From Paramecium sonneborni (Eukaryota > Ciliophora > Oligohymenophorea > Peniculida > Parameciidae), in contig CAJJDN010000159.1 in the NCBI GenBank assembly GCA_905182985.1, forward strand, positions 1-64,000: a stretch of DNA of 64,000 bases, written 5' to 3'. Position 1 is the first letter of the stretch. The number at the start of each line of letters is the position of its first letter. The notes beneath the pieces were generated by a model, which saw only the letters and a program-made list of their open reading frames with translations, was not told where the DNA came from and ran no database searches. The translations under genes were made by a program, and so were the position numbers. Below are positions 25,040-36,710 of the stretch, piece after piece.

Positions 25040-26052
25040 ATGGGACTCTATCTTGCAACACCAAAACTTGAAAAATAAACAGTTAAAGGAGAGAATAAAT
25101 AATTTATTTTCTCAGCAACTAAAATGCAAGGTAGCTCTTTAAATTCATAAGGTTGTAGGAAAACTATGGAAGATACTTATATCTCTAATTTGGATATTGA
25201 ACCAGGAGTTTCTTTATTTGCTATATTTGAAGGAAATGATGGCAAGGAAGTAGCTATCTTTGCATAGAAACATTTTGTGGAATAATTATTGGCAAACAAA
25301 AATTACTTAAAAAAAGACTATAAGCAAGCTTTAATTGATACCTTTTTGAATATAGATCAATTACTTTTTAAGCCAGAAGGCCAAGAAGAATTAAAAAAAA
25401 TTAAAGAAAATAATGAAGGTATGGACTTAAAATAATATAAATTTTCATAGAATCACAAGCAGGATGCACAGCAAATGTTGCTTTAATAGTTGGGAAAACA
25501 GTTTATTTAGCTAATGCTGGAAATTTAAGTGCAATACTATGTAGAGATAATGCTCCATATGAATTGAGTAAAGACCATAAACCAGATGATGAGAAGGATA
25601 AAAGAAGAATTGAATAAGCTGTAGGTTTTATTTTGAGTCCAAGAAGAAATGGTATAAAATTTAGTTAAAGGAAAGATCATTTACCTGCAAGGAGAGCATT
25701 AGGATATTAAAAATATAAATAAAATCAAACATCAAGTCAGGAGGAACAAATTATAATAGCACTTCTAGATGTGAAAGTGGAAGAAATTCAAGCAAATGAT
25801 AAGTTATAACGTTTTAAAAGTCTATAGATTTGGTCTGATGGAGTATTTGAAATTTGGAATCAACAATAAATAATAGATATGGAAATTCTTAGATCAAATC
25901 AAAAGTGACATAAGAAGCTATGTAACAAACTTTAGAAGGATTATTTGATTAGATAATCGCTAAGGATGTATATAGTAAAAATGATAAAGAAATAAATAGA
26001 TGGGATTGGCTGTGATAATATGACGTGCATCATTGTATATTTTAAATAATGA
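25040..26052 (+). CDS. PP2C-like protein phosphatase, degenerate active site, frame break
   Basis: Starts MGLYLATPK, a form seen in ciliate PP2C genes, with Gly2 as a possible myristoylation site. Two introns (32 and 22 nt) fit. PP2C motifs are in order: GCRKTMEDTYI, LFAIFEGNDGKEVA, GCTANVALIVG, LANAGNLSAIL, SKDHKPDDEKD, IWSDGVFEIW and GIGCDNMTCIIVYF. The metal-binding FDGHGG is changed to FEGNDG and AGDSR to AGNLS, while the later DG and DN aspartates remain. The reading frame breaks once: after EILRSNQK a TGA appears at 25906-25908, and the PP2C-like text (VTQEAMQQTLEGLFDQIIAKD) continues in another frame. Exon lengths leave 1 nt missing. It is either a sequencing error or a decaying pseudophosphatase. 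Confidence 0.75.
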
Positions 26053-26104
26053 GAATATATAAGAAGCTATTTAATATCTCTTTATATTTCTATGTTATTA
26101 ATAC

Positions 26105-27045
26105 TCAATTTTATTATTAAGGTCTTGGAGCACCTCTAACTTTTTATGTTGTAGGTCTTTCGGTATTGTCTTCATTCTTAGGATTATTGTTTCTTCTTTT
26201 TTCATCTCTATTGTCATCTCTTCTGTTCTCTCTTCTACTATCTCTATTATCTCTATTATCTCTATTGTCTCTATTATCTCTATTATCTCTGTTATCTCTG
26301 TTATCTCTATTATCTCTTCTATTGTCTCTTCTTGTATCTCTTTCTTCTCTGTTATCTCTATTATCTCTTCTATTATCTCTATCGTCTCTTTTATAATCTC
26401 TATCATCTCTTCTATCTCTATTATCTCTTCTATCTCTGTTATCTCTTCTATCTCTGTTATCTCTATTGTCTCTGTTATCTCTGTTATCTCTGTTATCTCT
26501 TCTGTCTCTATTATTATTTCTTTAGCTGTCATTTCTTGGTCTTCTGCTTCCACTTCTTTATCTATCATTTCTTTCTCTAGTTGGTTAAACTTAATCAGCA
26601 GGTAATGGTTCCTAAAATAATTTAAAATATTATATACAAGGAATCCAGGCTCTTTTCTGTCTTATTCTGTTGGTGTTTTGGTTAATTTGATTTAAAGTGA
26701 AGCCAAATTCTTAGTAATTTTGACTTTCACTAATCCTTCTTCTAATGGATCATATTCTTCATTAATCTAGACAGCCTAAATTTTATTTATTTGATAGAGT
26801 CCAGCAATTCTTCTTCTAACCACTTCAGCAATAATAACAGCTTTTGAGATGGCATTTTCAATAGCTGTGATGTAAATTGTATCTTAAACAGGGGGTTAAT
26901 CTTCTCTACGATTACCTTACAATAGCCATAAAGCTTTTCTGACTTGGCTTGATAATTGAGCTTTATTAGCTACCCTAATCACATTCAAATCAGGCTTTTA
27001 ATCTTCTACAACAATCCTTTAATATTTTCTTCTAGTGATCATCAT
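26105..27045 (-). CDS. Alba-domain RNA/DNA-binding protein with RD-rich tail
   Basis: Minus strand, ATG 27045 (or the next codon) to TGA 26105, one 26-nt intron; spliced 915 nt gives exactly 304 aa. Residues about 10-130 match the Alba fold: DLNVIRVANKAQLSSQVRKA, then QDTIYITAIENAISKAVIIA, then VVRRRIAGLYQINKIQ. The tail of about 130 residues is almost entirely Arg, Asp and Asn (units such as RDNRDNRDRRDN) and ends RPTTQKVRGAPRPQQQN. Eukaryotic Alba proteins bind RNA (RNase P/MRP subunits, translation control); repetitive Arg-rich tails of this kind usually contact RNA. The repetitive tail opens long false frames on both strands. Confidence 0.9.
26220..26500. repeat. Short-period repeat coding for Arg-Asp-Asn tail
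   Basis: Imperfect 6- and 9-bp units (TCTCTATTA, TCTCTTCTA on plus). On the minus strand they read AGA GAT AAT and AGA AGA GAT. This is the Alba protein tail, not a CRISPR or satellite. Confidence 0.85.
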
Positions 27046-27138
27046 GATATTAAATATTAATACAAATCTTTTTTTGAGTAGCAAACAAACTTGTAATATA
27101 TATATATATAATATAATATATAATATATATATATATTA

Positions 27139-29223
27139 TCATTTTTCTATCTTCATCCCTTTATACCACATACATTCAACGACTCTTCCATCTTTATAAA
27201 TATATTTGCCTTTTCCATGACGTTCTCCATTCACCCATTCTCCCAAAAATAGTTTACCATTATGATATTCCACTCTTCCTTCTCCAATTTATTTGTCTTA
27301 TTCAAAACTAAACTTACATAATTTTCAATTTACTTTCCAATGAATATATTTCCATCTGGACTTATCAAAGTTCCTCTCCCATGTTTCATACCATTTTTAA
27401 ATGAACCTTCATATCTAGTTCCATCAATATTAACATGCAAACCTTCACCATCTATTTAGTTATTTACAAAAGTCCCTTAATAATAAGATCCATCAGGATA
27501 TATCATCTTTCCAAATCCTTATTTCTTACCCTCCAGAAATTACCCTTCATAATATAGTCCATCAGGCCATTTCTATTTGCCATATCCATTTTATTTATCA
27601 TTCTTCCAATTACCTTCATATATAACACCATCATTGTTCGTAAATATACCATGTCCATTAGCTTTATCATGTTTCCATTCTCCTTCATATACATCCCCTT
27701 CGCAACTAATATATCTTCCAAAGCCATTACATTCATCATCTTTCCATTCTCCATCATATATTGAGCCTAATAATTATTAAGACTATCCTTACCATCTTTC
27801 CATATCAATTTACCCCATCCTTCTCTCTTCTATTTAAATAATTCTCCTATATAAATACTCTCTAATCATTCATTTAATATTTACTATCTGACAACGTTAA
27901 TTAATAAACTTTTTTGCCATGAGATCTATCACTTCCATTTAAAGATGAATCAGAAATATGGCTGTTATAAAATGATGCATTCCTATGATCAATTTCAGTG
28001 TTCTTATGTAAAAAAGCATCAATTATTTCTTTATCTTCCTTTATGTCTAACCATCTTACTCTTTTTCCTTCAGCCCATTCTCCATATCTATATTCACCAG
28101 AGGGTGCCTAATATAATCCAATCCCATGCTATTTTCCCTACTTCCATTCTCCTATATATTTTCTACCATCATTCCAAATAAATGTCCCCAATCCTTATTT
28201 CTTATCATCCAAATATCTATTATAAATCTACTTCATTACCCTCCTTCATATGATCTTCCATCTGCCCAAGTTGTCTTTCCTATACCCCACATTTTATTGT
28301 ATACCCAATCACCTACATATTATCTTCCATCAATCCAATGATATTATCCATATCCATGTATATCATCCATCTCAAACTCCCCTTCATAATATGATCCATC
28401 TTAAAAAACCAACTTACCTTTTCCATTCTTCTTCCCTTCATAATATTCCCCTTCATAAGATGCTCCATCTATCCATGATTCCTTTCCATAAATATGTTTT
28501 AAACTATTCTTCCAATATCCAACATAAGTTGCACCTTATTAATAATGATATTCTCCATAACCATAAATCTCACCTTCATACCAATACCCACTAAATATAT
28601 CCCCATTCTAATATGTTTTCTTACCATATCCATGCTATTTGTTATTCTTCCACTGACCTTCATAAACTGAACCTAATTTTATTTAATCATCATTTTTTAC
28701 CATCTAACAATATTGCAACTCCTAAACCATGTTTCATATCATCCACTACTTACCCTTCATATTCTATTTCATCTTTAATTAAGCGTTAAAAGTTTAAATT
28801 TCCTATTAGTTATTTGATCTTTTCTGAAGTGTAAATTTTATCCTATCTCTCATTTAACAAATGCTCCAAGTCTTCTTCTATAATGCTTTTTGAACTATTC
28901 ACTATTTAATTATTTTCTATAACACAATCTATAATCTCGCCATCAATCTTTATAACTTTCCCAACTATTCTGTGATCTTCCCAAACTCCCTCAAAAATTA
29001 TTCCTTTTTTAGATTTCTTTATTTACCATTTGGAAATATTTGAATCCCTTTACCATGTCTTTTATTATTTTACCATTCTCCTTAATATATTGAATCTAAT
29101 TATTCAGAGATAAAATACACCATCTCCTAAAACTACTTTTTGGTACTATGAGTATTCTGATTCCTATCTGAATGATTGAGCTGATTGTTATGATTAACAA
29201 TTTTTAAACTCTTGTCTAGACAT
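27139..29223 (-). CDS. MORN-repeat protein
   Basis: Minus strand, ATG 29223 to TGA 27139, seven introns of 23-28 nt; spliced 1,911 nt gives exactly 636 aa. A Gln/Ser-rich N-terminus is followed by about 20 MORN units, such as YEGEWKDDECNGFGRY, YEGNWKNDKQNGYGK, YYEGQFLEGKKQGFGK, YVGDWVYNKMWGIGK and FLGEWVNGERHGKGKY. A non-MORN insert around residues 50-145 contains a charged helix. Several introns fall at the same point of a unit, just after the Asp-Gly, as in the TPR gene. MORN repeats attach proteins to membranes or organise the cortex and cilia; the exact job is unknown. The start lies 28 bp downstream of the importin alpha stop on the same strand. Confidence 0.9.
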
Positions 29224-29251
29224 TAATAAATTATAACTATTAATTATAGAT

Positions 29252-30707
29252 TCAATTTAATCTAGATGCCAATTCAATTATGTTATCATTTTATTTGAGT
29301 TTTTCTAAATGTTTGAAACCCCCAAGTTACTCAAATATTTATTTGGAATTCTCATTAATGAAGAGGTTAAGCATAGCTTACAATGCCAAATAGATTGCTT
29401 TTGGATCATAAATCTCTCTAAAGAAGTCTACTAATAGATTTATCACTCCATTATTAATTAGATCTCCATAAAATGTAGGATCACAATTAATAATATAAGT
29501 AGAAACAAAATATCCTAATTCCAATTTCATTTTCAGATCTGATTTCTCATACTATTCATATATCCCTTAAAACAGTATTCTCAATTCATTATGAAAAGGT
29601 TAATGTGTTGCTAAATTTGAGAAAGTAGAATAGACTTTCACCTAATGATTAGAATTCTTAATTCTCATTAATTCATCCACAACTGGATATTCAAGCAATA
29701 ACTATCATAATTCATGTTAATTACATCAAGAACTTCATTTGATGAATGTGCTGATAAATAGTTGATGAAATTAATAGAATGATTTGGATGAGTAAATAAT
29801 TTGATACAAAGACCTCTGTAAAGTATTAGGAATTAAGCACAATATTCTTCAGTAATAATGAAACTTAATCCATTTACACTTTCAAATCTAATGCAATAAA
29901 ATATAAAATCTAAGATTTTTGGCATATGTTCATTTCTAAAATTATTACAAAAGTTTTTAATAATCGAGGCTGCAAGATTCATGATCATCTCTGAATTTTG
30001 TCTTTTCAATCGATGGAGGAATGCTTCATCAAATTTGGTATCAAGAAGAATTCGATCACAAGCTTATTCTTCAACTGTCATGTTAAATATCAATTCAAAA
30101 ACTCTATGTACAATGACTTCATATTTTGATTTAATGAGAAAGTTGATTTATTCAAAGAAATTACCATTCCCATAATCCAATAAATAATCAACACAACCAT
30201 CTGCTAATGTTAAATTGATTAAAATCCATAAACTATTGTTTGTTAGTTCAACAGTATTGACATCATCTGCATAATTTGGGGAACAATATTTAATCAATTC
30301 AACCAAAATGTTGTCTTACTTAGATAGATTGCTTACTTTTGATGGAATTGTAGAAATTATTTATGTGTTCCTGTATCTTCATTGTAGCCACTTTCATACT
30401 TAATATTTTGATTTAAGAAAGAACCTAAATTTAGTTTTTGTAAATGTTACCAAGTTATTTCGTTCAGGAAATAATTTGTATTCCTCATATAATTATTCTA
30501 ACTTTTGGGCTATATCAAATATTGTCAATTCGGATTCAAATAATTCATTCAACTCTTCAATTCAAAAATAAATATTATACTCTCATTTACTGGATTGCTT
30601 TCATAATGGGGATTGTTATTTGTAACAATTCTTTTCTTTTTGAAAATATCTTCTCTGGCCTATTTTTGAATTGAATTTCTAAAATACTCCCTCTTTAATT
30701 TAATCAT
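29252..30707 (-). CDS. Importin alpha (karyopherin alpha), divergent
   Basis: Minus strand, ATG 30707 to TGA 29252, about 450 aa. Residues 1-35 form a basic importin-beta-binding region (KREYFRNSIQKQAREDIFKKKR). Armadillo-type helices follow: ISTIPSKVSNLSKQDNILVE, then NNSLWILINLTLADG (the usual WALTNIASG position), then NLAASIIKNFC, and later NNGVINLLVDFFREIYDPKA and ALQAMLNLF. Importin alpha carries nuclear-localisation cargo with importin beta. Introns of 26, 29 and 23 nt are clear. One further junction near 30435-30465 leaves a 1-nt mismatch, so either an intron boundary or a base call is wrong. The gene is divergent from RSP9. Confidence 0.8.
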
Positions 30708-30718
30708 TAATTTATATA
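30708..30718. promoter_or_regulatory. 11-bp gap between divergent start codons
   Basis: The ATG of importin alpha (minus) and the ATG of RSP9 (plus) are separated by 11 AT-only bases. Promoter elements or leaders of one gene must lie inside the other, or the true start of one gene is further in. Confidence 0.6.
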
Positions 30719-31640
30719 ATGAATATCTCATTTAATGATTTGAAATTTATATAGTAAATAGGTTAGACTCTTAATCTTGAAGAAAGGTACTTATTTTATT
30801 CTTAAAAATAGAATGAGATTACAATTAGCAATACTGAAAATCTAAGAACATTATGTTTTTGATGAAGTCTTATTTTGGGGAAGAGTAGAAGGAATAGAAA
30901 AAGATTATTACATAGCACTAGGAATTCAATATAAAGGACAGTATTAATTTCCATTAAAGAAATTCTTTTGGAGGTAATAATGATCTATAATTAATAAGTT
31001 CCAATAATTATCATTTTGCTGAATTACCTAAATATAATGAAGAATTTGCTTAAAGAGCTGAAGTTTTGAGAGATCCATTTACTGGATAACATGAGCACAT
31101 AGTATTTAGAACAGATGAAGAGATTAATTTTGAAGACTCATTAGAAATTCCTTCGTAACTGCCGGCTAAAAATTTCTCAGAATTAGAGAGATTATCATAT
31201 GTAGTTTAATCAATTGAATTCTAATGTGCCTCAATTCCAGTTGGATCATATAGATTAACACCAACTCATGAATTAATCAAGACTACATTTAAAGGAGTGA
31301 CTGCGGAATTGAAGAATTATTAACACTTCAGATCACCAATAAGAAAAGATAAATAAGATCTAATAGGTTTAAAATATTTGATATCTTTATTAGCTCGAGA
31401 TGAAGCACTCTATAGATCTGATTTCTTAGATTCTTTAATTGATGACACCCCATATAATTAATGGTCAGTTCAGACTGATTCCACTAAAAGAAATGTAAAG
31501 TTAAATTATCATTTATTGTTTAGATTACAATTAGAAATTTAATATGGCCAGGATATTTGAGTTATAATAATGACTATACATTTGGATATGCTTATTTTGG
31601 AGATGGAGTTAAAAATTCAGATTTTGAATTTTTATTATGA
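30719..31640 (+). CDS. RSPH9: Radial spoke head protein 9 (RSP9/RSPH9)
   Basis: ATG 30719 to TGA 31640, three introns (25, 25 and 29 nt); spliced 843 nt gives exactly 280 aa, the usual family size. Diagnostic stretches are GQTLNLEERMRLQLAILK, VFDEVLFWGRVEGIEKDYYI, NNYHFAELP, a PFTGQHEH loop, TFKGVTAELKNYQHFRSP and the C-terminal IRNLIWPGYLSYNNDYTFGY with YFGDGVKN. RSP9 is a structural subunit of the radial spoke head in motile cilia and is needed for coordinated beating. Removing the three introns restores each of these motifs, so the model is firm. Confidence 0.93.
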
Positions 31641-31693
31641 TTCCCAACAAATAATATATTTTGTTATGTGTTTTATTATTATTATTATATAGA

Positions 31694-32024
31694 TCAATGT
31701 CCTAAACATTGATTTATTGCTTCTGATGCATGCAAATTTACTTATTGAGCAACATAGTCATAATAGGCTCTTGATTTGTGTGTATAAAATCCATAGATTT
31801 ACGAACCCAATATCATTGATCCGATGAATCTATTGTATTTAAATTATGATATACCTTGGTCCTGTTCTTAAGTATGTGAATCTTCTAAAAACAAAATATG
31901 ATAAAATTGCTGTCCCAAATCCCAATTTGAATCCTGTGCTTTCCTATTAATGTAAATCTAAGAAGGCAGTCTTAATATTTTAGACATCGTGGATATCATA
32001 TTAGAAATCTTTTTCTTAACTCAT
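31694..32024 (-). CDS. Small predicted membrane protein
   Basis: Minus strand, one 25-nt intron; spliced 306 nt gives exactly 101 aa. It begins MSQEKDFQYDIHDVQNIKTA and has two short hydrophobic stretches with glycines (GFKLGFGTAILSYFVF and FIGSMILGSQIYGFYT) before a polar tail ending QCLGH. The size and two close hydrophobic helices recall small mitochondrial inner-membrane proteins, but there is no diagnostic motif. It is convergent with RSP9, 53 bp away. Confidence 0.65.
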
Positions 32025-32076
32025 TATTAATTAATATATATATATTTATTTATAAATTATTCTTACATTTATTTTA

Positions 32077-34038
32077 TCATTTTATGTATTAAAATCTTAG
32101 AAACTCTGTAAAATACACAGAAAGTATAATATAATTAAGGATAAATTTTTAATCCAATTAATCTTAATATGTTTTCTAAATTATTTTTTTAATACGATGA
32201 GATATAAAGTGATCGTTTAATTTTTTATTCTGTTTTATAATAAAATCTTCCTCTCTCTTTGGAACAACCTTATTGATCAAATTTACCATAATGATTTCTT
32301 ACAGATTCTTAAGAAACTTTTTTGCATTATTTTCTTATTCATTATTAGGTGTAAATGAAAGTGAACCATTTTTATCCTAAAAATATCTTTCAAGCTCTTT
32401 CTTTTGATCAACCCAGTTAAGTTATACCTTTTAATTTTTCTCAATTATATTAATTAACCTATGTCTCTCATTGATATCCACATATGTTATATCATGTATT
32501 TTGTTTGCTATTAAGATATTTCTTTAAAATCTTAATTATTAATATTGCATATTAACTCCAAAAATTATGGGCTGGTTAAATTCTAAAAGAGCTAAAGAAT
32601 CAATTGGTAGATTAAAAATAATTTGATGAAACCATTTAAAAGGAAATAAACTTGTATGGAAAAATGATGTTATTGAAGTTAATAAATTCTAATTCTAACA
32701 ACAAAATATAATTTTTCCTTCTTTCAAAATTTCCATAAATATCTTATAAAATTATTCAAATGTAAAAAGGGTTAGTACAATATGTGCTTCTAGTTTTTTA
32801 GTCTCAAAAAATAAATCCTCCTTACTAGGAACTGTGTATGAAATTATAGAAGATTAAAAAAACTATTTCATCTATTCATCAAGATTTTAATCAGCTAGTT
32901 CTTTTGCAAAATTGATTTCGATATGTTAATTATTTTCTGTTAGAGAATATGAGGAACTTTTCAACATAAATGCATTTAGGAGCTTTTCGATTAACTATTA
33001 TAAATTCTTCACTTTACTTTGATTATTCCTACTCCATCAATTTCGTTAAATTTTTTCTGTTTCTCTTTTACTCTAAAACTGTTTTATCTTGTTACTTTAA
33101 TTATAACTATAAATAAATTTACATTATTATTACATAAAATTTATTCGAATAATTTTTTAAACAAACTTTAAATTGGAAAATAAGTTACAAAACATAAAAT
33201 CTTGTCGAAACTCATATAAATGGAAGCTTTTCCATTTTAATCCTCAACTAAAAAATCATCTATTTTTAGACAGTATCCGAATAATTATCTGGAATGATTG
33301 AATTATTATAGAAGTTTAACATTTAATGGATTTTCAGATTGTAAATCATCTCCCTTAATATTGAACATGTAAAAATTCTAAAAAGGTACTTTACTTTAAC
33401 AAATTATTCTAAATTATTAATTAAATCTACCTCTAAATTTCATCTTCAACATCATCATCAATTATTTATTATACATTATTTCCATTTGGACAAGCAAATG
33501 TTTCAATAATTTCTTCAATAGACATTAATTTTTATAAGTAATTATTTCAATTTTCTTTTTTATAATATTTATACTAAATTTTTGAATTATACTACTTTGT
33601 ATTAGTATACGACTTTTCAATTCCAATTATATAAAAAACTTCAAATATTTCTTAATTAACTACATTTTATCCTACAATTAAATCTTAATAGGCTGAATTA
33701 AAAAGAATTTCATTTTACTGAGCAAGATATTAACCATAATGCTAATTTATAATAGATTATGTTAACTCATTCATACTTTAATCTGTTATTTACCAAGAAA
33801 TTCTATTTAGAAGGAATTATATGTTTTTCTTATACTTTTCTAATTTCTCTTCCTAATTATTGCGCTACTCTTCCTTTATTCCTAATTCCTTTAACTGTTA
33901 CTTTTGTTATTCAATCTATTATTATAATTCATTTATTTTTTTATCTTAACTTTCAATAATTTCTTAATATTGATTGATCTTTTATTCATAATGTTTTTGA
34001 AGATTGTCCTAATTTACTATATTATCTTTTCTATTCAT
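32077..34038 (-). CDS. Coiled-coil DENN-domain protein with an in-frame TGA
   Basis: Read from ATG 34038 to TGA 32077 with three introns (22, 27 and 23 nt). Residues 1-130 are a Gln/Glu/Lys coiled coil. The DENN module follows: FYIIGIEKS, then PFQNFYMFN, FGYCLKIDDFL, ILCFVTYFPIQSLFKKLFEQ (upstream DENN), and IFCCQNQNLLTSITSFFHT with LFPFKWFHQIIFNLP and QPIIFGVN (central DENN). DENN proteins are usually Rab exchange factors in membrane traffic. A TGA at 33547-33549 interrupts the frame after KKEN. The same frame resumes at once, and comparison with the neighbouring paralogue (34117-36677) aligns across it without a gap. If TGA is a true stop, the locus is two pieces: 33547-34038 (163 aa) and 32077-33525. 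Confidence 0.8.
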
Positions 34039-34116
34039 TTTTATTTAATTGATACTTTATTATCTTAAATATTAAAAATAAGTGTATAATATAAATAAAT
34101 ATAAATTCAATTCTAA

Positions 34117-36677
34117 TCACAAATAATGTTGTTATATAAAATATTAGAAATGTTATGTCTTAAATAGATTCTAAATAAATTTTTTATCCTTAAGATCAGA
34201 TTCAGAGAGTAAGTAATGCTCAATAAATTATAAATTCACATTTTGTTAATTCTATTATAAATATTTAAATATTAACTTTAAGTCCATCTTAATTTGATTA
34301 TGGTAATTTAGAAATGATATATTAATTAATTATTTTTTTAAAGATTTCAAGTACTTATTTGCTTTTACTTTGATCTTGATCATCAAAATAAAATTTAATT
34401 ACTTTTTTATCTTCATGTTTATTTGAAGTTTATCTAATACTTGGACTAATAAAAATATAAAAGGTATAATTACCTAGGATTACGTATATTGGTTTAATTT
34501 TTAATAATAGTATCAATTTATGATAGAAATCCTCCAAATGAAGGAGTAACTATATCTTTCATTACATTTGTTGGTTTGGCGATAAATTTATTTTCTTTAT
34601 CTCGATCCAAAAATACAAATAAATGATTTTCACAATTTTCAGAAAGACCCAATATATTGAAATCACTTTCTATAAGATTGACTCCAATAATGATTGGAAC
34701 TGGTGATTGAATCATAGTTGTTAATTATTCAGGTACATTATAAATGATTCCATGTGTCCATTCTAAAGGACGGAATAAATGATGGAAAAAATGGCTGATA
34801 ATTCTAAAATTTAATACATAATTGATGTTAAGATATTGCTTTTCTCACAAACAAAAATAATTGAGATTTCAGATATCATTGCTAAAAATATTGTTAAGAT
34901 TTCTTTAAAATTTAAAATTTATAAAGTAACATTGGCACTCCAAATTCTTAATTCTACATCTAATTATAATTAATTAGGAATTCTATATTTAAGAGTACCT
35001 GCTAAAGTTTAGATTTCTAATTATTAATGTCCTAACATTGGTTTAATTGATTAAATTAAATTTAAAAATTTAGTTAATTCATCTTAAAACTCCTAATATT
35101 TTAATAATATTTTATATATACAAGTATAATTTACTAACCATCTACATCTTTAAGAACTTCGTATTCTGCTGAATATTTCTTTAAATACCTATCAGTTCTA
35201 TTGATTTTAATTAAATCTATTAAATAATATACATACTTTATTACTTATAATTGAGATTAATAGATCTTAGAATAATTCATAAAATGGAAAGAAAGTTATA
35301 AAACAATAAGTTTTTTTGTATTTCCAAAAAATTCTTTTTTTTCTATTTTCAAATGTTAATTTAATATGATCAGGAGTAGTTTCAATAAAATCGTAAACAG
35401 ATAGACAAATTCCATAGAGTAACTTTTCAGGATTTGCTTAATTCAATAAATTTTAATTGACATGCTCTTAGAGATCATCGGTATTTTCTTAATTTTTAAT
35501 GGTAAATAAAGAGAATTTGTCCAATAATTCGTATTTATTACCTGAATACATAATTCTGAAATAATGAATTTTAGATACTCTTTTAATTTTCGAAATGAAT
35601 CATTAACTTTGATTTTTTCAACTTGATTACCAAATGGATACACAAATCCATTAATAATATCTTCATAGACAGGTCTAATAAAGTGAATGAAATATACGTT
35701 TTTGTGGAATCACTTTTAAATAAAATATTAGCAGGTAGAATACCTTCTTTAATATTGGGATCATTATCAAACTCTAAAAATTCCTTTTTTTCACAACCCA
35801 GAATATAAAATTTTTCATATAAATTATAGGCAGGTAATTATAAGGCAGATACTTCCAAAGTTTCAACTCTATATTCTTCAATGGATTCAATAAACTACTA
35901 TTATTTTTTTCCATCTGAATTTCTACTTCTGTGTATTTCTTAATCTTCCTAATTTTCACAATCATTAATAATAATTGATTTATTATTTTAAAAATTGAAT
36001 AGTAAAGACTTTCTCATTTGATTTCCCGCTCTATCTCCTGTAATTTAAGAAGCCTTGAAATATCTTTAAATTAAAATATATTACAATCCTATTTTATTTT
36101 TCAGGTATTCTTTCCTTTATAGCATCAATCAATTTGACGTTAGTTAAACCATGTAAATAAGTTTATGATTTTTTAACACTACTAATAGGTCCACTCTATT
36201 ATCGTTAAAGAGCTGAATTGATATCAATTTTAAGATCAAGTTTAGGGATTTTCTTGATTTCTTATTTTGAAGGAGATATTTAATTAATTATGTTTTACTT
36301 AGGTTATGTATGGTCAATATCAGATTTTTATATATTTTCAGAGGTATTGTGAATTTATTATACTTCTTTGATAGATAAATGTTGCTAATCTCGATGATTA
36401 ATTTCGGATGATGTTTATGTGAATTAAGTATGAAATGTAGGTTTAGAAAGAAGTTTTTTAATTTAATCCTTTATGGTAGTATTATCCTTTTCAAGATCTT
36501 AGTTTCTTTTCTATTCAAATTATAATTACTATATTTATTGATATCTTTTAATACTTTTTTTAATTATGTGATTGTTTGTTTTAGATGATCTATATGTTTT
36601 TAATTAGTCTTAATTAATTCATCCATAATTTTAATTTTCTTGTCTTTGTCAACTGGAGAGGGATTAAAAGACTACAT
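34117..36677 (-). CDS. Coiled-coil DENN-domain protein
   Basis: Minus strand, ATG 36677 to TGA 34117 with nine introns of 23-31 nt; spliced 2,325 nt gives exactly 774 aa. An N-terminal coiled coil and Ser/Gln-rich linker (residues 1-230) lead into the DENN module: NLYEKFYILGCEKKEF, PVYEDIINGFVYPFGNQ, LLYGICLSVYDFIE, TYCFITFFPFYELFQDLL, then IIFVCEKSNILTSII, FFHHLFRPLEWTHGIIYNVP, SPVPIIIGVN, and a final FIQNLFKTQHFQYFIQ (downstream DENN). DENN proteins commonly activate Rab GTPases; the specific Rab cannot be read from sequence. It is a tandem paralogue of 32077-34038 and divergent from PIKfyve, with start codons 33 bp apart. Confidence 0.87.
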
Positions 36678-36710
36678 TAAATTATAATTAATTAATAAAT
36701 CAAATTATAC
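36678..36710. promoter_or_regulatory. 33-bp gap between divergent start codons
   Basis: AT-rich spacer between the ATG of the DENN gene (minus) and the ATG of the PIKfyve-type kinase (plus). It must serve as or overlap a bidirectional promoter. No named motif is visible. Confidence 0.55.

Noticed and set aside
26220..26500. CRISPR-like spacing of short repeats
   Set aside because: Units are 6-9 bp without unique spacers, lie in a coding region, and the genome is eukaryotic.
26098..26580. Long overlapping frames on both strands (Ile/Glu/Thr-rich on minus, Leu/Ser-rich and Tyr/Leu-rich on plus)
   Set aside because: They are shifted readings of the repetitive Arg-Asp-Asn tail of the Alba protein; the Alba frame explains the whole stretch.
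27503..28594. Several Met-rich or Ser/Pro/His-rich small frames on both strands
   Set aside because: They are shadows of the MORN gene, whose frame gives repeated YEGxW-GxG units.
33759..33959. 66-codon hydrophobic plus-strand frame
   Set aside because: It is the reverse strand of the Gln/Lys/Glu coiled coil of the DENN gene; poly-charged helices often read as hydrophobic on the other strand.
33547..34038. Independent 163-aa coiled-coil gene
   Set aside because: Possible if the TGA is a true stop, but motif spacing against the paralogous DENN gene shows it is the N-terminal part of the same protein, so it was merged.
36017..36677. Separate coiled-coil gene upstream of the second DENN gene
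   Set aside because: A 31-nt GT...AG intron joins it in frame, and the total of nine introns then gives an exact multiple of three.
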